Shown in pieces: positions 26,882-35,301 of a stretch of DNA of 54,553 bases. The stretch covers positions 1 through 54,553 of the forward strand of contig NZ_RYFD01000029.1 in assembly GCF_004138135.1 (NCBI RefSeq), written 5' to 3'. Under the pieces are notes generated by a model. It was not told the DNA's origin, did no database searches, and saw only the letters and a program-made list of their open reading frames with translations. The DNA comes from Candidatus Oscillochloris fontis (GTDB lineage Bacteria > Chloroflexota > Chloroflexia > Chloroflexales > Chloroflexaceae). Position 1 is the first letter of the stretch; every line of letters begins with the position of its first letter. The translations under genes and the position numbers were made by a program.

Positions 26882-28270
26882 ATGTCATTCAAACTCCACG
26901 AGATCACAACGCCCAAACCTACCTCAACGGCTGCAACGGTTGATGCCAGCAGTTTTCCAGACATCCCGCCCCAACCCAGAACAATTGCGGAATCAGGATT
27001 GGCGTTGGGTTTCCTTACCGATCTCATCCTCAAGATTATCTACTTTACCGGTGCAATAACTGGCCAGCGCATTGAGGAAGTCACCAAGTTGCCCTTCCTG
27101 GGGATTATTGACAAAGCCCTTGAGTTTCTCAAACTTGAAGAGTTTGTTGATATTATCGGCTCCGAGGGTGGTGGATTTAGTGAACGCTCCTTCCAGTATG
27201 TGATCGCCAATAAGGGTCGCGCCAAGATCCTGGAGATCCTCTCGCGCTCACAGTATGCCGGGCCTGCTCCGGTGACGTTTGATGAGTATATTCGAATCAC
27301 CAAACGCCAAACGATTGGCGAGATGGTTATTGATCAGGCTAAGATCCGCCAAGCCTTTAGCCATCTGGTCGTCAACGACCGGATGCTCGATAAGATCGGC
27401 CCCGCCGCCAACTCGGCACGCTCGCTCTTCCTCTATGGCCCACCAGGGAATGGAAAAACGACTATCGCTGAAGGTATCGCTAATCTGCTCGGTGGCTATA
27501 TTCTGATCCCCTACGCCGTCGAAGTTGATGGCCAGATCATTAAGATCTTCGATCCCCTTAATCATCAGGTCGTACAACAAAACCAAGTCGGCCATAGTGA
27601 AGCTGCCGCCGCTTTCCCCGGTGCCCCTGCACAGCCCATCAATGCCAACTTCCCCGATGCTCGCTGGCTCGTCTGTAAGCGGCCCCAAGTGGTGGTTGGT
27701 GGTGAACTCATCCTTGAACAACTCGAACTCATCTTCGATCCCGTTGTTAAGATCTATGAAGCCCCCTTCCAGCTTAAAGCCAATGGTGGCCTCTTCCTGA
27801 TTGATGACTTCGGTCGCCAGAAGTGTAGCCCTAAGGATCTCCTTAATCGCTGGATCGTGCCCCTAGAGAAGAAGTTCGATTACCTCGCTCTTCAAACTGG
27901 TAAGAAGCTTCAGGTACCATTTGATGTCCTGATCGTCTTCTCAACCAACCTCGATCCCAAACAACTGGTTGATGATGCCTTCTTACGCCGTATTCGGCAT
28001 AAGATTGAAGTGCCCAATCCTTCACCGGCTGAGTTCCGCTCGATCTTCCAACTGGTCTGTAAAGGCAAGAAGATCCCCTATAGCGATGAAGGCTTGCGCC
28101 ACCTCATCCAAGAACACTATATGAAGGCCGGACGCGATCTTCGCTCCTGTCACCCGCGTGACCTCTGCGACCAGATTCTTGATGAGGCGAAGTATCGGAG
28201 TATCGATCCGAGTATGTCCAAAGAACTGATTGATCGCGCCTGTGAAGCCTATTTCGTCAAACTTGGCTAG
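26882..28270 (+). CDS. AAA+ ATPase upstream of cpaF
   Basis: The 462-residue protein has a helical N-terminal half with no recognised domain. A P-loop ATPase module follows: Walker [10 protein letters not shown] (186-194), Walker [11 protein letters not shown], sensor IVFSTNLDP, and arginine-finger candidates in [13 protein letters not shown]. It starts after GGAGG. The next gene, a CpaF/TadA ATPase, is 43 bases downstream. In Chloroflexota such pairs recur (from memory), so it may load or regulate a pilus or secretion motor. The exact role is unknown. Confidence 0.8.
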   Translation: MSFKLHEITTPKPTSTAATVDASSFPDIPPQPRTIAESGLALGFLTDLILKIIYFTGAITGQRIEEVTKLPFLGIIDKALEFLKLEEFVDIIGSEGGGFSERSFQYVIANKGRAKILEILSRSQYAGPAPVTFDEYIRITKRQTIGEMVIDQAKIRQAFSHLVVNDRMLDKIGPAANSARSLFLYGPPGNGKTTIAEGIANLLGGYILIPYAVEVDGQIIKIFDPLNHQVVQQNQVGHSEAAAAFPGAPAQPINANFPDARWLVCKRPQVVVGGELILEQLELIFDPVVKIYEAPFQLKANGGLFLIDDFGRQKCSPKDLLNRWIVPLEKKFDYLALQTGKKLQVPFDVLIVFSTNLDPKQLVDDAFLRRIRHKIEVPNPSPAEFRSIFQLVCKGKKIPYSDEGLRHLIQEHYMKAGRDLRSCHPRDLCDQILDEAKYRSIDPSMSKELIDRACEAYFVKLG

Positions 28271-28313
28271 TACACAGCCCTATCCGCCCACATAGGCGGC
28301 ACCAGGAGGTAGT

Positions 28314-29816
28314 ATGTCCCTGCTCAAACGTCTTGGCGGTGGTGGCGGTAGCCCCCAACCCCCTGAGAGTCCTCCGCCCACGCCCTCCATGCGCGGGCCA
28401 GCCGCTGCACCAGCCCCCCCCCCACCAGCGGCGATCCCTAGCCCGCTGCCCGAACCAGTAGCCCTCCCTCCTCCAGCCGCTGAAGCACGCGCCAGTAGTA
28501 GCAAGGTGGAAGATCCCACTCCGCCTACCGATCCGAAGCGTATGCTCGAACTCTCGCTCTGGATCGTGGATCGTATCCAAGCCTCGTTGGGTAATCAGAG
28601 TGAACTCAAACGCTCACCAGAAAGCGAGAAACTACTCCAGGAACGCTTCGCCCGCATCTACCAGCAGGCGGGGGTCACACTGCCCGATGCGGCGATCAAA
28701 CAACTCTTCGAGATGGTCTGCGATGAACTGATGGGCTTTGGGCCGATCCAGCAACTCCTCAACGACGATAGTATCTCGGAGGTCATGGTCAACGGCCCTG
28801 ATCGTATCTATATTGAGCAGAAGGGTAAACTGCGCCTCAGCCCAGTTCACTTCGCCAGCGATGAACACGTCCTCAAGGTGATTGACCGCATCATCCGCCC
28901 GCTCGGTCGCCGTGTGGATCGCAAGTGGCCCATGGTTGATGCCCGTCTCCCCGATGGATCGCGTGTCAATGCGATCATTCCTCCCTGCGCAATTGATGGC
29001 TGTACAGTCACGATTCGTAAGTTCTCCAAAAATAAACTCAAGATTGATGACCTCATCCGTTTCGGTTCGATGACCCCCGACATGGGTGAGTTCCTCCGCG
29101 CATGTGTGATCAGTCGCCTCAATATCGTTGTCGCCGGTGGTACCGGTTCCGGTAAGACGACCCTGCTCAATGTGCTCTCCAACTTCATCCCCGAAGACGA
29201 GCGCATTGTTACGATTGAAGATAGTGCCGAGTTGCAGTTGGCCCAGGATCATGTGGTGCGCCTAGAGGCCAAACCGGCTGAGGTTGATGGCAGTGGCCGC
29301 GTCACCATCCGCGATCTCGTGATCAACTCACTGCGTATGCGTCCTGAGCGCGTCGTCATCGGTGAGTGTCGCGGTGGCGAAACGCTCGATATGCTCCAGG
29401 CCATGAATACTGGCCACGATGGCTCGCTTACCACGCTGCACGCCAATACCCCGCGTGATGCGCTCGCTCGTATGGAGACCATGTCTATGATGGCCGGGAT
29501 GGATCTGCCGCTCAAGGTTATCCGTGAGCAGATCGCCTCGGCAATTGATGTGATCGTCCAGCAGTCCCGCTTGGATGATGGGCAACGCAAAGTGACCTAT
29601 ATTACCGAGGTGCAAGGGATGGAGGGCGAGAAGGTGGTGCTCCAAGACATCTTTAAGCTCGAAATCCTAGGCAAGACTCCCGAAGGTAAGATTCAGGCCG
29701 ACCTACGCCCCACCGGCGTGCGGCCACGCTTTACGCCGCGCCTCGAAGCCCACGGCTTTAAGCTGCCGCCGAGCATCTTTGGTGCTCAAGTTCCCGGCCA
29801 AAAGAAGGGCTGGTAG
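28314..29816 (+). CDS. CpaF/TadA-family secretion ATPase
   Basis: The 500-residue protein begins with a Pro/Ala-rich flexible stretch (residues 10-65). The N-terminal helical domain of type II/IV secretion ATPases follows, then the catalytic core: Walker A VAGGTGSGKTT (K281), Asp box RIVTIEDSAELQL, Walker B VVIGECRGGETLDML, and the His box GSLTTLHANTPRDAL. CpaF/TadA hexamers power Flp/Tad pilus assembly. No TadB, TadC, pilin or secretin gene is present here. A double hairpin downstream ends the unit. Confidence 0.9.
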   Translation: MSLLKRLGGGGGSPQPPESPPPTPSMRGPAAAPAPPPPAAIPSPLPEPVALPPPAAEARASSSKVEDPTPPTDPKRMLELSLWIVDRIQASLGNQSELKRSPESEKLLQERFARIYQQAGVTLPDAAIKQLFEMVCDELMGFGPIQQLLNDDSISEVMVNGPDRIYIEQKGKLRLSPVHFASDEHVLKVIDRIIRPLGRRVDRKWPMVDARLPDGSRVNAIIPPCAIDGCTVTIRKFSKNKLKIDDLIRFGSMTPDMGEFLRACVISRLNIVVAGGTGSGKTTLLNVLSNFIPEDERIVTIEDSAELQLAQDHVVRLEAKPAEVDGSGRVTIRDLVINSLRMRPERVVIGECRGGETLDMLQAMNTGHDGSLTTLHANTPRDALARMETMSMMAGMDLPLKVIREQIASAIDVIVQQSRLDDGQRKVTYITEVQGMEGEKVVLQDIFKLEILGKTPEGKIQADLRPTGVRPRFTPRLEAHGFKLPPSIFGAQVPGQKKGW

Positions 29817-29835
29817 GAGAGCCTCCCGGCGGGGG

Positions 29836-29938
29836 TTCGGGGGAGGCTTCGCCTCCCCCGAAGAACTCTTTTTCGCCTATGTTGGCGGCTTCGCCGCCAA
29901 CATAGGCGAAAAAAGCGGGTCTGGGGCGTAGCCCCCAG
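29836..29938. terminator. Cluster of three perfect hairpins after cpaF
   Basis: First, 12-bp arms (29836-29862, loop TTC). Second, a 16-bp GC-rich stem extended by T5/A6 tails (29869-29913, loop TTC), which can terminate in both directions. Third, CTGGGG-CGTAG-CCCCAG (29921-29938), which shares TGGGGCGTAGCCCC with 9132. Part of a dispersed repeat family. Confidence 0.75.
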
Positions 29939-30010
29939 CTGAAATCTGCTTAGCTTCAGGGGTATAGGGGCGCGTTACGCCGCGCCCCAACAAGGTGTTG
30001 AGGTGTAGCC

Positions 30011-31477
30011 ATTCATACCCAAACGATTATTGTTGGCGGCGGCCTCGGTGGCCTCGCCGCCGCAATCCACCTACGCCGCGCTGGTCACACGGTGCTCCTG
30101 CTTGAAAAGAACCCCCGCCTCGGCGGGAAACTTAATCTCCTCCAGGCCGCAGGCTATACCTTCGATACTGGCCCCTCGCTCTTTACGATGCCCTGGGTGG
30201 TGCGTGATCTCTTCACCGCTGCCGGGCGGCGGGTCGAGGATTACCTCCACCTCGAACAGATCGAACCCACCTGCCGCTACCGTTGGCCCGATGGTACCCG
30301 CTTTGATGCATGGCAGTGCCTCCCCCAACTGATTCAGGAGATTGAGCGCCTCGATCCCACCGATGTGGCCAACTTCCTACGCTTCCTCGCCTATACCGCC
30401 GATATCTATGGCGCGGTGGCCGACAATTTCCTCCTCAAACCCTTCGATGGCATCGCGGAACTGATCACCCCACGTCTGCTGCGCGATGGCCCAAAAATTG
30501 ACGCATTCCGTAGCGTGGATGCGGCGGTTCGTAGCGCCTTTCGCAGCCCCTACCTACACCAGATCTTCAACCGCTACGCCACCTATAACGGCTCCTCGCC
30601 CTACCTCTCGCCCGCCACCTTCAATGTGATCGCCTATATTGAATTTGCCGAAGGCGGCTGGTATATCCGGGGCGGCATGTACGAACTGGCCCTAGCCCTG
30701 CAACGCCTCGCCGAAGAACTAGGCGTCGAGATCCGCACCGATACCCCCGTCTCCGAGGTGCTGATCGAGCACGGAGTCGCCTGTGGGGTGCGCCTCACGA
30801 GTGGCGAACTACTCCGCGCTCGTCAGGTGATCATCAATGCCGACCCACGCTATGCCTATACCCATCTCATCCCCGGACGGGCGCGAACCGCCCAGCGTCT
30901 CACCCGCCTGGAGCCGTCGTGTAGTGGCTTCATCCTCTTCCTCGGTATCAACCGCCACTACCCCCAACTGGCCCACCATAACATCTTCTTCAGCGGCGAC
31001 TATCCGCGTGAGTTTCAGGCCATCTTCCAAAAAGGTGTCCCCGCCGCCGACCCGACCATTTACGTGGCGAGTACGTGTCTGAGTGACCCCCAGCACGCCC
31101 CACCCGGCCACATGAACCTCTTCGTCCTCGTAAATGCCCCCGCGCTCAACCAGCGCATCAACTGGTACCGCGAGGCACCCGCCTACCGCGATCTGATCGT
31201 GGCCAAGTTGGAACGTATGGGTCTGCACGATCTGCACCACCACATCACCTACGAACAGATCTGGACACCCGTTGAGCTCCAGCGCCACTACAATGCCGCC
31301 GGCGGAGCCATCTACGGCCTCGCCTCCAACAACCGCTTCTCGGCCTTCATGCGCCCACCCCTCCAAGCCCCCGATGTGCGCAATCTCTACTTCGTTGGTG
31401 GCGGTACCCACCCCGGTGGGGGCATCCCCCTCGTGCTGCTCTCCGGCAAGGCCGTCGCTGAACGGGTGTTGCAGTAG
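30011..31477 (+). CDS. CrtI-family FAD-dependent carotenoid desaturase/oxidoreductase
   Basis: The protein has about 488 residues. An N-terminal FAD-binding motif IIVGGGLGGLAAAIHLRRAG leads into VLLLEKN. The middle is typical of phytoene desaturase relatives (FDTGPSLFTMPWVVRD). The C-terminal FAD signature is NLYFVGGGTHPGGGIPLVLLSGK. It likely removes hydrogens from a carotenoid precursor at the membrane. The reading frame is closed just upstream (TGA at 29999) and contains no ATG, GTG or TTG before the Rossmann motif. The only good start is ATT at 30011, with GAGGTG 7 bases upstream. A GTG at 30092 would delete the FAD motif. Exact desaturation substrate unknown. Confidence 0.85.
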   Translation: MHTQTIIVGGGLGGLAAAIHLRRAGHTVLLLEKNPRLGGKLNLLQAAGYTFDTGPSLFTMPWVVRDLFTAAGRRVEDYLHLEQIEPTCRYRWPDGTRFDAWQCLPQLIQEIERLDPTDVANFLRFLAYTADIYGAVADNFLLKPFDGIAELITPRLLRDGPKIDAFRSVDAAVRSAFRSPYLHQIFNRYATYNGSSPYLSPATFNVIAYIEFAEGGWYIRGGMYELALALQRLAEELGVEIRTDTPVSEVLIEHGVACGVRLTSGELLRARQVIINADPRYAYTHLIPGRARTAQRLTRLEPSCSGFILFLGINRHYPQLAHHNIFFSGDYPREFQAIFQKGVPAADPTIYVASTCLSDPQHAPPGHMNLFVLVNAPALNQRINWYREAPAYRDLIVAKLERMGLHDLHHHITYEQIWTPVELQRHYNAAGGAIYGLASNNRFSAFMRPPLQAPDVRNLYFVGGGTHPGGGIPLVLLSGKAVAERVLQ

Positions 31478-31478
31478 A

Positions 31479-31545
31479 GGCGAAGCATCGCCCACCAACC
31501 TTGTTCGGGTTCCCCTGATCCATGGAGGGCGATGCTTCACCCCTA
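31479..31545. repeat. Dispersed hairpin repeat, copy 2
   Basis: Arms GGCGAAGCATCGCC (31479) and GGCGATGCTTCACC (31528) begin two bases after the crtI-like stop. It matches copy 1 at 26785 in arms, in the central CATGGAGGGCGATGCTTC segment and in overall length. Confidence 0.7.
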
Positions 31546-31658
31546 CATACCAAAAAAATCCTTTACACTTCCCATATTACCCACACCCACTACAGCACGT
31601 CCTATTTAGTGTTTTTTGATGCATCTCATTCCATTATCGTTAATTTACGATAGATCGC

Positions 31659-31687
31659 TTGATTTTGTCGCATCAGAGTGCTATGAT
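31659..31687 (+). promoter_or_regulatory. Candidate promoter of an intergenic RNA
   Basis: TTGATT-N17-TATGAT on the plus strand, in the AT-richer part of the gap. Transcription would start near 31694, just before the structured region. No open frame with a ribosome site follows. Confidence 0.45.
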
Positions 31688-31693
31688 AATCAC

Positions 31694-32113
31694 GAAGCCT
31701 CAAGAGAACAGTCCACTCTGAGGGAACCTGTACAACCGAAAACGTGCTACTGGAAAGCAAGCGCGAAACTCCAGTGTAAAGTGATTAGCAAGGAGTAAGC
31801 GTAAGTTAGGGGAAATGATCAGACCGTTGATCAAAGAGACTAACGACCAAGCGCCAGATCACTGAAGGAGTGATCGGATGCTCTGCAAGCATAAAGGTAG
31901 CCTCCAACGCCAAGCTCACCGCGTACGGAACAACAATGAACCCTACGCATAGAAATGAGCCATACCCAAAGACAAAAGCTGACATAGCACCGTCATACAT
32001 ACTGTCGTCTGACAGGAGAAGACAAAGGTGCTGCATGGAGGGCGGTCGAGGGTCGCAATGGATAAGTAGGCAAAGCAGGGGAACGATATAACAGAGGTAT
32101 TGAACTCTTGAGG
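31694..32113 (+). ncRNA. Candidate structured RNA (family not recognised)
   Basis: About 420 bases with many local helices. These are 31698-31723 (8 bp, one bulge), 31749-31775 (6-7 bp) and a nested three-part arm at 31799-31854 (GCGU/GCGC, GUUAG/CUAAC, UGAUCA/UGAUCA). Next come 31857-31875 (7 bp), 31878-31892 (5 bp), 31914-31960 (GCUCA/UGAGC plus GCGUA/UACGC) and 32002-32015 (5 bp). CCTCAAGAG at 31698 is also fully complementary to CTCTTGAGG at 32105, a possible closing helix that would exclude the first hairpin. A G-U pair in the nested arm favours the plus strand. Invariant RNase P, SRP, 6S and group II domain V motifs are absent. Confidence 0.3.
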
Positions 32114-32130
32114 TGCCACTCTTGTACGCT

Positions 32131-32211
32131 CGGATGACGGACGATGACGGACTTCGGACTTCGAACTTGACCTTCGGAACTCGGACTTCGGACTCGAACG
32201 CGAACGGACGT
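32131..32211. repeat. Degenerate GACTTCGGA-type tandem repeat
   Basis: Imperfect units related to GGACTTCGGACTTCGAACTT repeat across about 80 bases next to the fabD terminator. Non-coding low-complexity DNA; part of the 811-base gap that holds no convincing gene. Confidence 0.6.
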
Positions 32212-32248
32212 TACGTAAGATCGGACGAAAGAAAGTTAGTAATGACAC

Positions 32249-32283
32249 AGCGGGCCACCGGAGCATATGCCGGTGGCCTCGCT
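32249..32283 (-). terminator. Likely fabD terminator
   Basis: GGCCACCGG and CCGGTGGCC arms (plus AGCG/CGCT outer pairs) around an 8-base loop, starting 6 bases past the fabD stop on the minus strand. The T-tract is weak. Confidence 0.55.
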
Positions 32284-32288
32284 GATTC

Positions 32289-33227
32289 TTAGAGTTGCGC
32301 TACAAACGCCTGGATATCGGCCAAGTTACTTAGTGTAACCAGACGCGCCTGCGGTGCAATCCGCCGCACCAGGCCAGTCAGCACCTTCCCCGGCCCAATC
32401 TCCACAAAGGTCGTGCAGCCATGCGTCAGCATCGCCTCAACCGACGCGATCCAACGCACCGGGGCCGTCACCTGAGCCACCACCTCCTGGCGCACCGCCT
32501 CGGCACTCCGCAGCACCTCAGCCGTCACATTCGCAATCAGCGGGACTTCCAGGTCGCGCACATCCGCATGCGCAATCTCGTGGGCCATGCCCTCTGCCGC
32601 CGCCTGCATCAACGGCGAATGGAAGGCGGCACTCACCTTTAAGCCGAGCACCCGCTTGGCCCCGCACTCCTTGGCGATCTGCCCCGCCTCGGCCACCGCC
32701 GCCGCACTGCCACTGATCACCAGTTGGTCGGGGGCGTTGTAGTTGGCGATTACCACTGTCTCCCCATGATCGCCACGACGCACCTGCTGACAGATCTGCT
32801 CCAGATCGGGTTGCGCGAGGCCAATCACCGCCGCCATACTGCCCTCGTGGGCCGCCGCCATCAACTCGCCGCGCCGCCGCACCAACCGCAGCGCCGTGGC
32901 AAAATCGAGCGCCCCACCTGCCACCAACGCCGAGTATTCCCCCAGGCTGTGCCCCGCCACCGCCAACGGGCGCACCAAGGCCGTACCACCGATCTCCTCC
33001 AACACCCGCACCAGTGCCGTACTCACCGTTAGCAACGCCGGTTGCGCATTCTCCGTCGCCGTCAACGCCGTCTCTGGCCCCTCAAAGCAGAGGTGTGAGA
33101 GCGAAAACCCCAACACCTCATCGGCCTGATCAAAGACCGCCCGCGCCGTCGGAGAGTGTACGTAGAGATCATGGCCCATGCCGACCGCCTGCGAGCCCTG
33201 GCCTGGAAATACCCACGCAGCGTTCAT
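32289..33227 (-). CDS. fabD: Malonyl-CoA:ACP transacylase FabD
   Basis: The 312-residue enzyme moves malonyl from CoA to acyl carrier protein for fatty acid synthesis. Hallmarks are the oxyanion segment FPGQGSQAVGMG at the N-terminus, the nucleophile motif GHSLGEYSAL (Ser), and AAFHSPLM carrying the catalytic His. The length fits the family. It is downstream of fabH in the same orientation, separated by a dispersed hairpin repeat. The start has an AAGGAT ribosome site. Confidence 0.96.
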   Translation of the reverse strand: MNAAWVFPGQGSQAVGMGHDLYVHSPTARAVFDQADEVLGFSLSHLCFEGPETALTATENAQPALLTVSTALVRVLEEIGGTALVRPLAVAGHSLGEYSALVAGGALDFATALRLVRRRGELMAAAHEGSMAAVIGLAQPDLEQICQQVRRGDHGETVVIANYNAPDQLVISGSAAAVAEAGQIAKECGAKRVLGLKVSAAFHSPLMQAAAEGMAHEIAHADVRDLEVPLIANVTAEVLRSAEAVRQEVVAQVTAPVRWIASVEAMLTHGCTTFVEIGPGKVLTGLVRRIAPQARLVTLSNLADIQAFVAQL

Positions 33228-33280
33228 GTCAGATCCTTTGACGATACGTAGCTGTTCACATTTTCCCTAGCATCCTGGTT

Positions 33281-33360
33281 TTGACGCAAAGACGCCAAGG
33301 CGCAAAGTATTCAAGATAGCCCCTCATCAAAACCTTTGCGTCTTTGCGCCTTGGCGTCAA
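33281..33360. repeat. Inverted repeat between fabH and fabD
   Basis: TTGACGCAAAGACGCCAAGG (33281) and the GCGTCTTTGCGCCTTGGCG stretch ending at 33360 form an imperfect stem of about 28 bases. This AAGACGCCAAGGCGCAAAG motif belongs to a repeat type found dispersed in many bacterial genomes. Confidence 0.7.
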
Positions 33361-33373
33361 TATGAGGATTCTG

Positions 33374-34378
33374 TCAGGCAGCACTCCGCCCCCAGCGGAT
33401 CACCACCGACCCCCAGGTCAACCCACCACCAAAGGCGGTCAACAACACATAGTCGCCATCCTTGATCCGCCCCTGTTCCACCGCCTCGTAGAGCGCAATC
33501 GGCACCGAAGCCGCCGAGGTATTGCCGTAGCGATCCAGGTTGACCATCACTCGTTCCATGGGGATGGCGAGGCGCTTCGCAACCGCTTCAATGATGCGCG
33601 CATTGGCTTGATGCGGGACAACTAGGCTTATGTCATTCAGGCTCAACCCGGCGTCAGCCACCGCCTGAAGAGACGACTCGCTCATGTCGCGCACCGCATT
33701 TTTGAAGATCTCGCGCCCATGCATAAAGACGTACTGCTTACCCTGCGCCAACAATTCAGGTGTGGCCGGCATGCGCGTTCCGCCCGCCTCAACCGCCATC
33801 ATCGCCTCGCCCTCACCGGCAGCCCCAATGCGCGCACTCAGTAACCCCACCCGCTCCTCAGTCGCCTGCAACACCACCGCACCCGCACCATCGCCAAACA
33901 GCACACAGGTATTGCGGTCGTTCCAGTCAATAAAGTGCGTAAAGATGTCCGCAGCGATGAGTAAGAGGTTACGACTCACCCCGCTCTGGATCATGCTGGT
34001 TGCGACCGTCATGCCATAAACAAAGCCACTGCATGCCGCCACCAGATCAAAGGCCGGGGCACGGGTAATCCCCAAGTTAGTCTGCACCACACACGCCGTC
34101 CCCGGAAAGACCCGGTCGGGCGTACAGGTCGCCAGGATCACCATATCAATATCGGTCGCGACCAGACCAGCGCGTTCAATCGCCTCGATCCCGGCCGCCG
34201 TTGCCAAGACCGAGGTATACTCATCGGGCGCAGCGACCCGGCGTTCAGTAATCCCCGTGCGGGTGCGAATCCACTCATCGGAGGTATCAATCCGCTGAGC
34301 CAGATCATCATTCGTCACCACCTGACGCGGGACGGCCATCCCCCAACCAATCACTGCCGCATAGCGTGAATTACTCAC
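33374..34378 (-). CDS. fabH: Beta-ketoacyl-ACP synthase III FabH
   Basis: The 334-residue thiolase-fold enzyme condenses acetyl-CoA (or a branched starter) with malonyl-ACP. The triad is visible: Cys in VAACSGFVYGM, His in VPHQANARII, Asn in RYGNTSAASV. The GTG start (MSNSRYAAVIGWG) is preceded by AAAGG. A GC-rich hairpin ending in TTTTG lies only about 30 bases before the start, so expression may depend on read-through or on a promoter inside that leader. Confidence 0.96.
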   Translation of the reverse strand: MSNSRYAAVIGWGMAVPRQVVTNDDLAQRIDTSDEWIRTRTGITERRVAAPDEYTSVLATAAGIEAIERAGLVATDIDMVILATCTPDRVFPGTACVVQTNLGITRAPAFDLVAACSGFVYGMTVATSMIQSGVSRNLLLIAADIFTHFIDWNDRNTCVLFGDGAGAVVLQATEERVGLLSARIGAAGEGEAMMAVEAGGTRMPATPELLAQGKQYVFMHGREIFKNAVRDMSESSLQAVADAGLSLNDISLVVPHQANARIIEAVAKRLAIPMERVMVNLDRYGNTSAASVPIALYEAVEQGRIKDGDYVLLTAFGGGLTWGSVVIRWGRSAA

Positions 34379-34400
34379 CCTGGCTGCCTTTCTCTCTACA

Positions 34401-34440
34401 CAAAAGGCGACCGGCGCGGTGAGAACACCGTCCGGTCGCC
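34401..34440 (-). terminator. Intrinsic terminator between rpmF and fabH
   Basis: On the minus strand, arms GGCGACCGG/CCGGTCGCC with an inner GGTG/CACC pair form a strong hairpin followed by TTTTG. It lies 35 bases past the rpmF stop and 27 bases before the fabH start, so it may also act as an attenuator. Confidence 0.7.
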
Positions 34441-34475
34441 CCTCGCCGCCGCACCACCATCAGTGCGCTCGATGT

Positions 34476-34676
34476 TTAGCGATTATCGGCAGCTTCGCCT
34501 GCCACCGCAATCACCTGACGGCCCTTGTAGGTACCGCAGGTCTTACAGGCGAAGTGCGCGCGCATCAGGCTCCCACACTGTGGGCAGATCACCAGCGTCG
34601 GCGCGGTGAGGGCCAAATGCTGGCGACGATTGCCACGGCGGTGGCGCGACACTTTTCGTTTCGGTAGTGCACCCAT
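34476..34676 (-). CDS. rpmF: Large ribosomal subunit protein bL32
   Basis: The 66-residue protein begins MGALPKRKVSRHRRGNRRQ and contains a zinc ribbon, CPQCG with CKTCG 13 residues later, the Cys4 type of L32. It follows yceD by 18 bases. The yceD-rpmF-fab order is common, linking ribosome and fatty acid synthesis. Confidence 0.95.
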   Translation of the reverse strand: MGALPKRKVSRHRRGNRRQHLALTAPTLVICPQCGSLMRAHFACKTCGTYKGRQVIAVAGEAADNR

Positions 34677-34694
34677 GATTGTCTCAACTCCTCG

Positions 34695-35231
34695 TTACTT
34701 GTTCTTCTGTTGGGCGGCCCAAGCCTTTAACGCCTCGAACCGGCTATCCACTATCTCATCAGTCGCTTCGTCCCCGATACCCTCTGAGTGTACCGTGTAG
34801 CGTACTGGTTGATCTCGGTACGCTGGGCTAACCGGACTGATCGGCAGTTCCAGCAGCGTATAATCGCGCAATGCTTCACCAATGTCGGCCATGTGCAATT
34901 CATTCAACAGGTACGGATCGTCTTCCATTGGTTCTGGAACGCCCGCACCCGTCATTACATCAACGACAGAGTGAAACTGGTCGCTAAAGTCCAATTCAAC
35001 CGCATGATCGAACGGCTCAAGCGAGCGCACACAGATCAACTCGACCGTCCCGCGTGCCCGTACTTGGGCATAGACCCCGGTTGCTGTGCGGGTAAAACGA
35101 ACCTCACCACTGATGTCACGCAATACGAGTTGATCATCGAGCGGGAGTTTTGCCTCGCTAAAGGTGTAATCCCGGCGCCCGCCAATCATTTCGCGCAAGA
35201 GTTGCGCAACATTAAATTTAATGGTTGACAT
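34695..35231 (-). CDS. yceD: YceD/DUF177 family protein
   Basis: The 178-residue protein has the DUF177 core, with the signature C-V-R-S-L-E-P-F (ELICVRSLEPFDHAVELDFSDQF) and later DIGEALRDYTLLELP. In other bacteria it sits before rpmF and affects 23S rRNA or large-subunit maturation; its exact activity here is unknown. A consensus promoter lies about 40 bases upstream of the ATG. Confidence 0.88.
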   Translation of the reverse strand: MSTIKFNVAQLLREMIGGRRDYTFSEAKLPLDDQLVLRDISGEVRFTRTATGVYAQVRARGTVELICVRSLEPFDHAVELDFSDQFHSVVDVMTGAGVPEPMEDDPYLLNELHMADIGEALRDYTLLELPISPVSPAYRDQPVRYTVHSEGIGDEATDEIVDSRFEALKAWAAQQKNK

Positions 35232-35271
35232 GTCGGTGTGCGGCGCTCATTCTATGCGCTCCAAACGCCGC

Positions 35272-35301
35272 ATTATAGGCCAGGGGCCTAACGGTTGTCA
35301 A
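35272..35301 (-). promoter_or_regulatory. Consensus sigma70-type promoter of yceD-rpmF
   Basis: On the minus strand, TTGACA-N18-TATAAT, both hexamers perfect. The -35 hexamer overlaps the stop codon of the upstream coiled-coil gene. Confidence 0.85.

Noticed and set aside
31616-31798. Plus-strand 60-residue frame (MMHLIPLSL) after crtI
   Set aside because: No ribosome site, unremarkable composition, and it spans the candidate promoter and first hairpins.
31806-32036. Minus-strand 76-residue hydrophobic open frame
   Set aside because: No ribosome site before any of its three Met codons, and it lies wholly inside the structured region. Hydrophobicity alone is weak evidence.
31694-32113. RNase P RNA or a group I intron as the identity of the structured region
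   Set aside because: GAGGAAAGUCC, GGUAAACUCCACC and ACAGAA-type RNase P blocks are absent. A GACUA near 31838 with a following hairpin hints at group I P7/P8, but no matching P7 strand, exons or P-Q core could be found.
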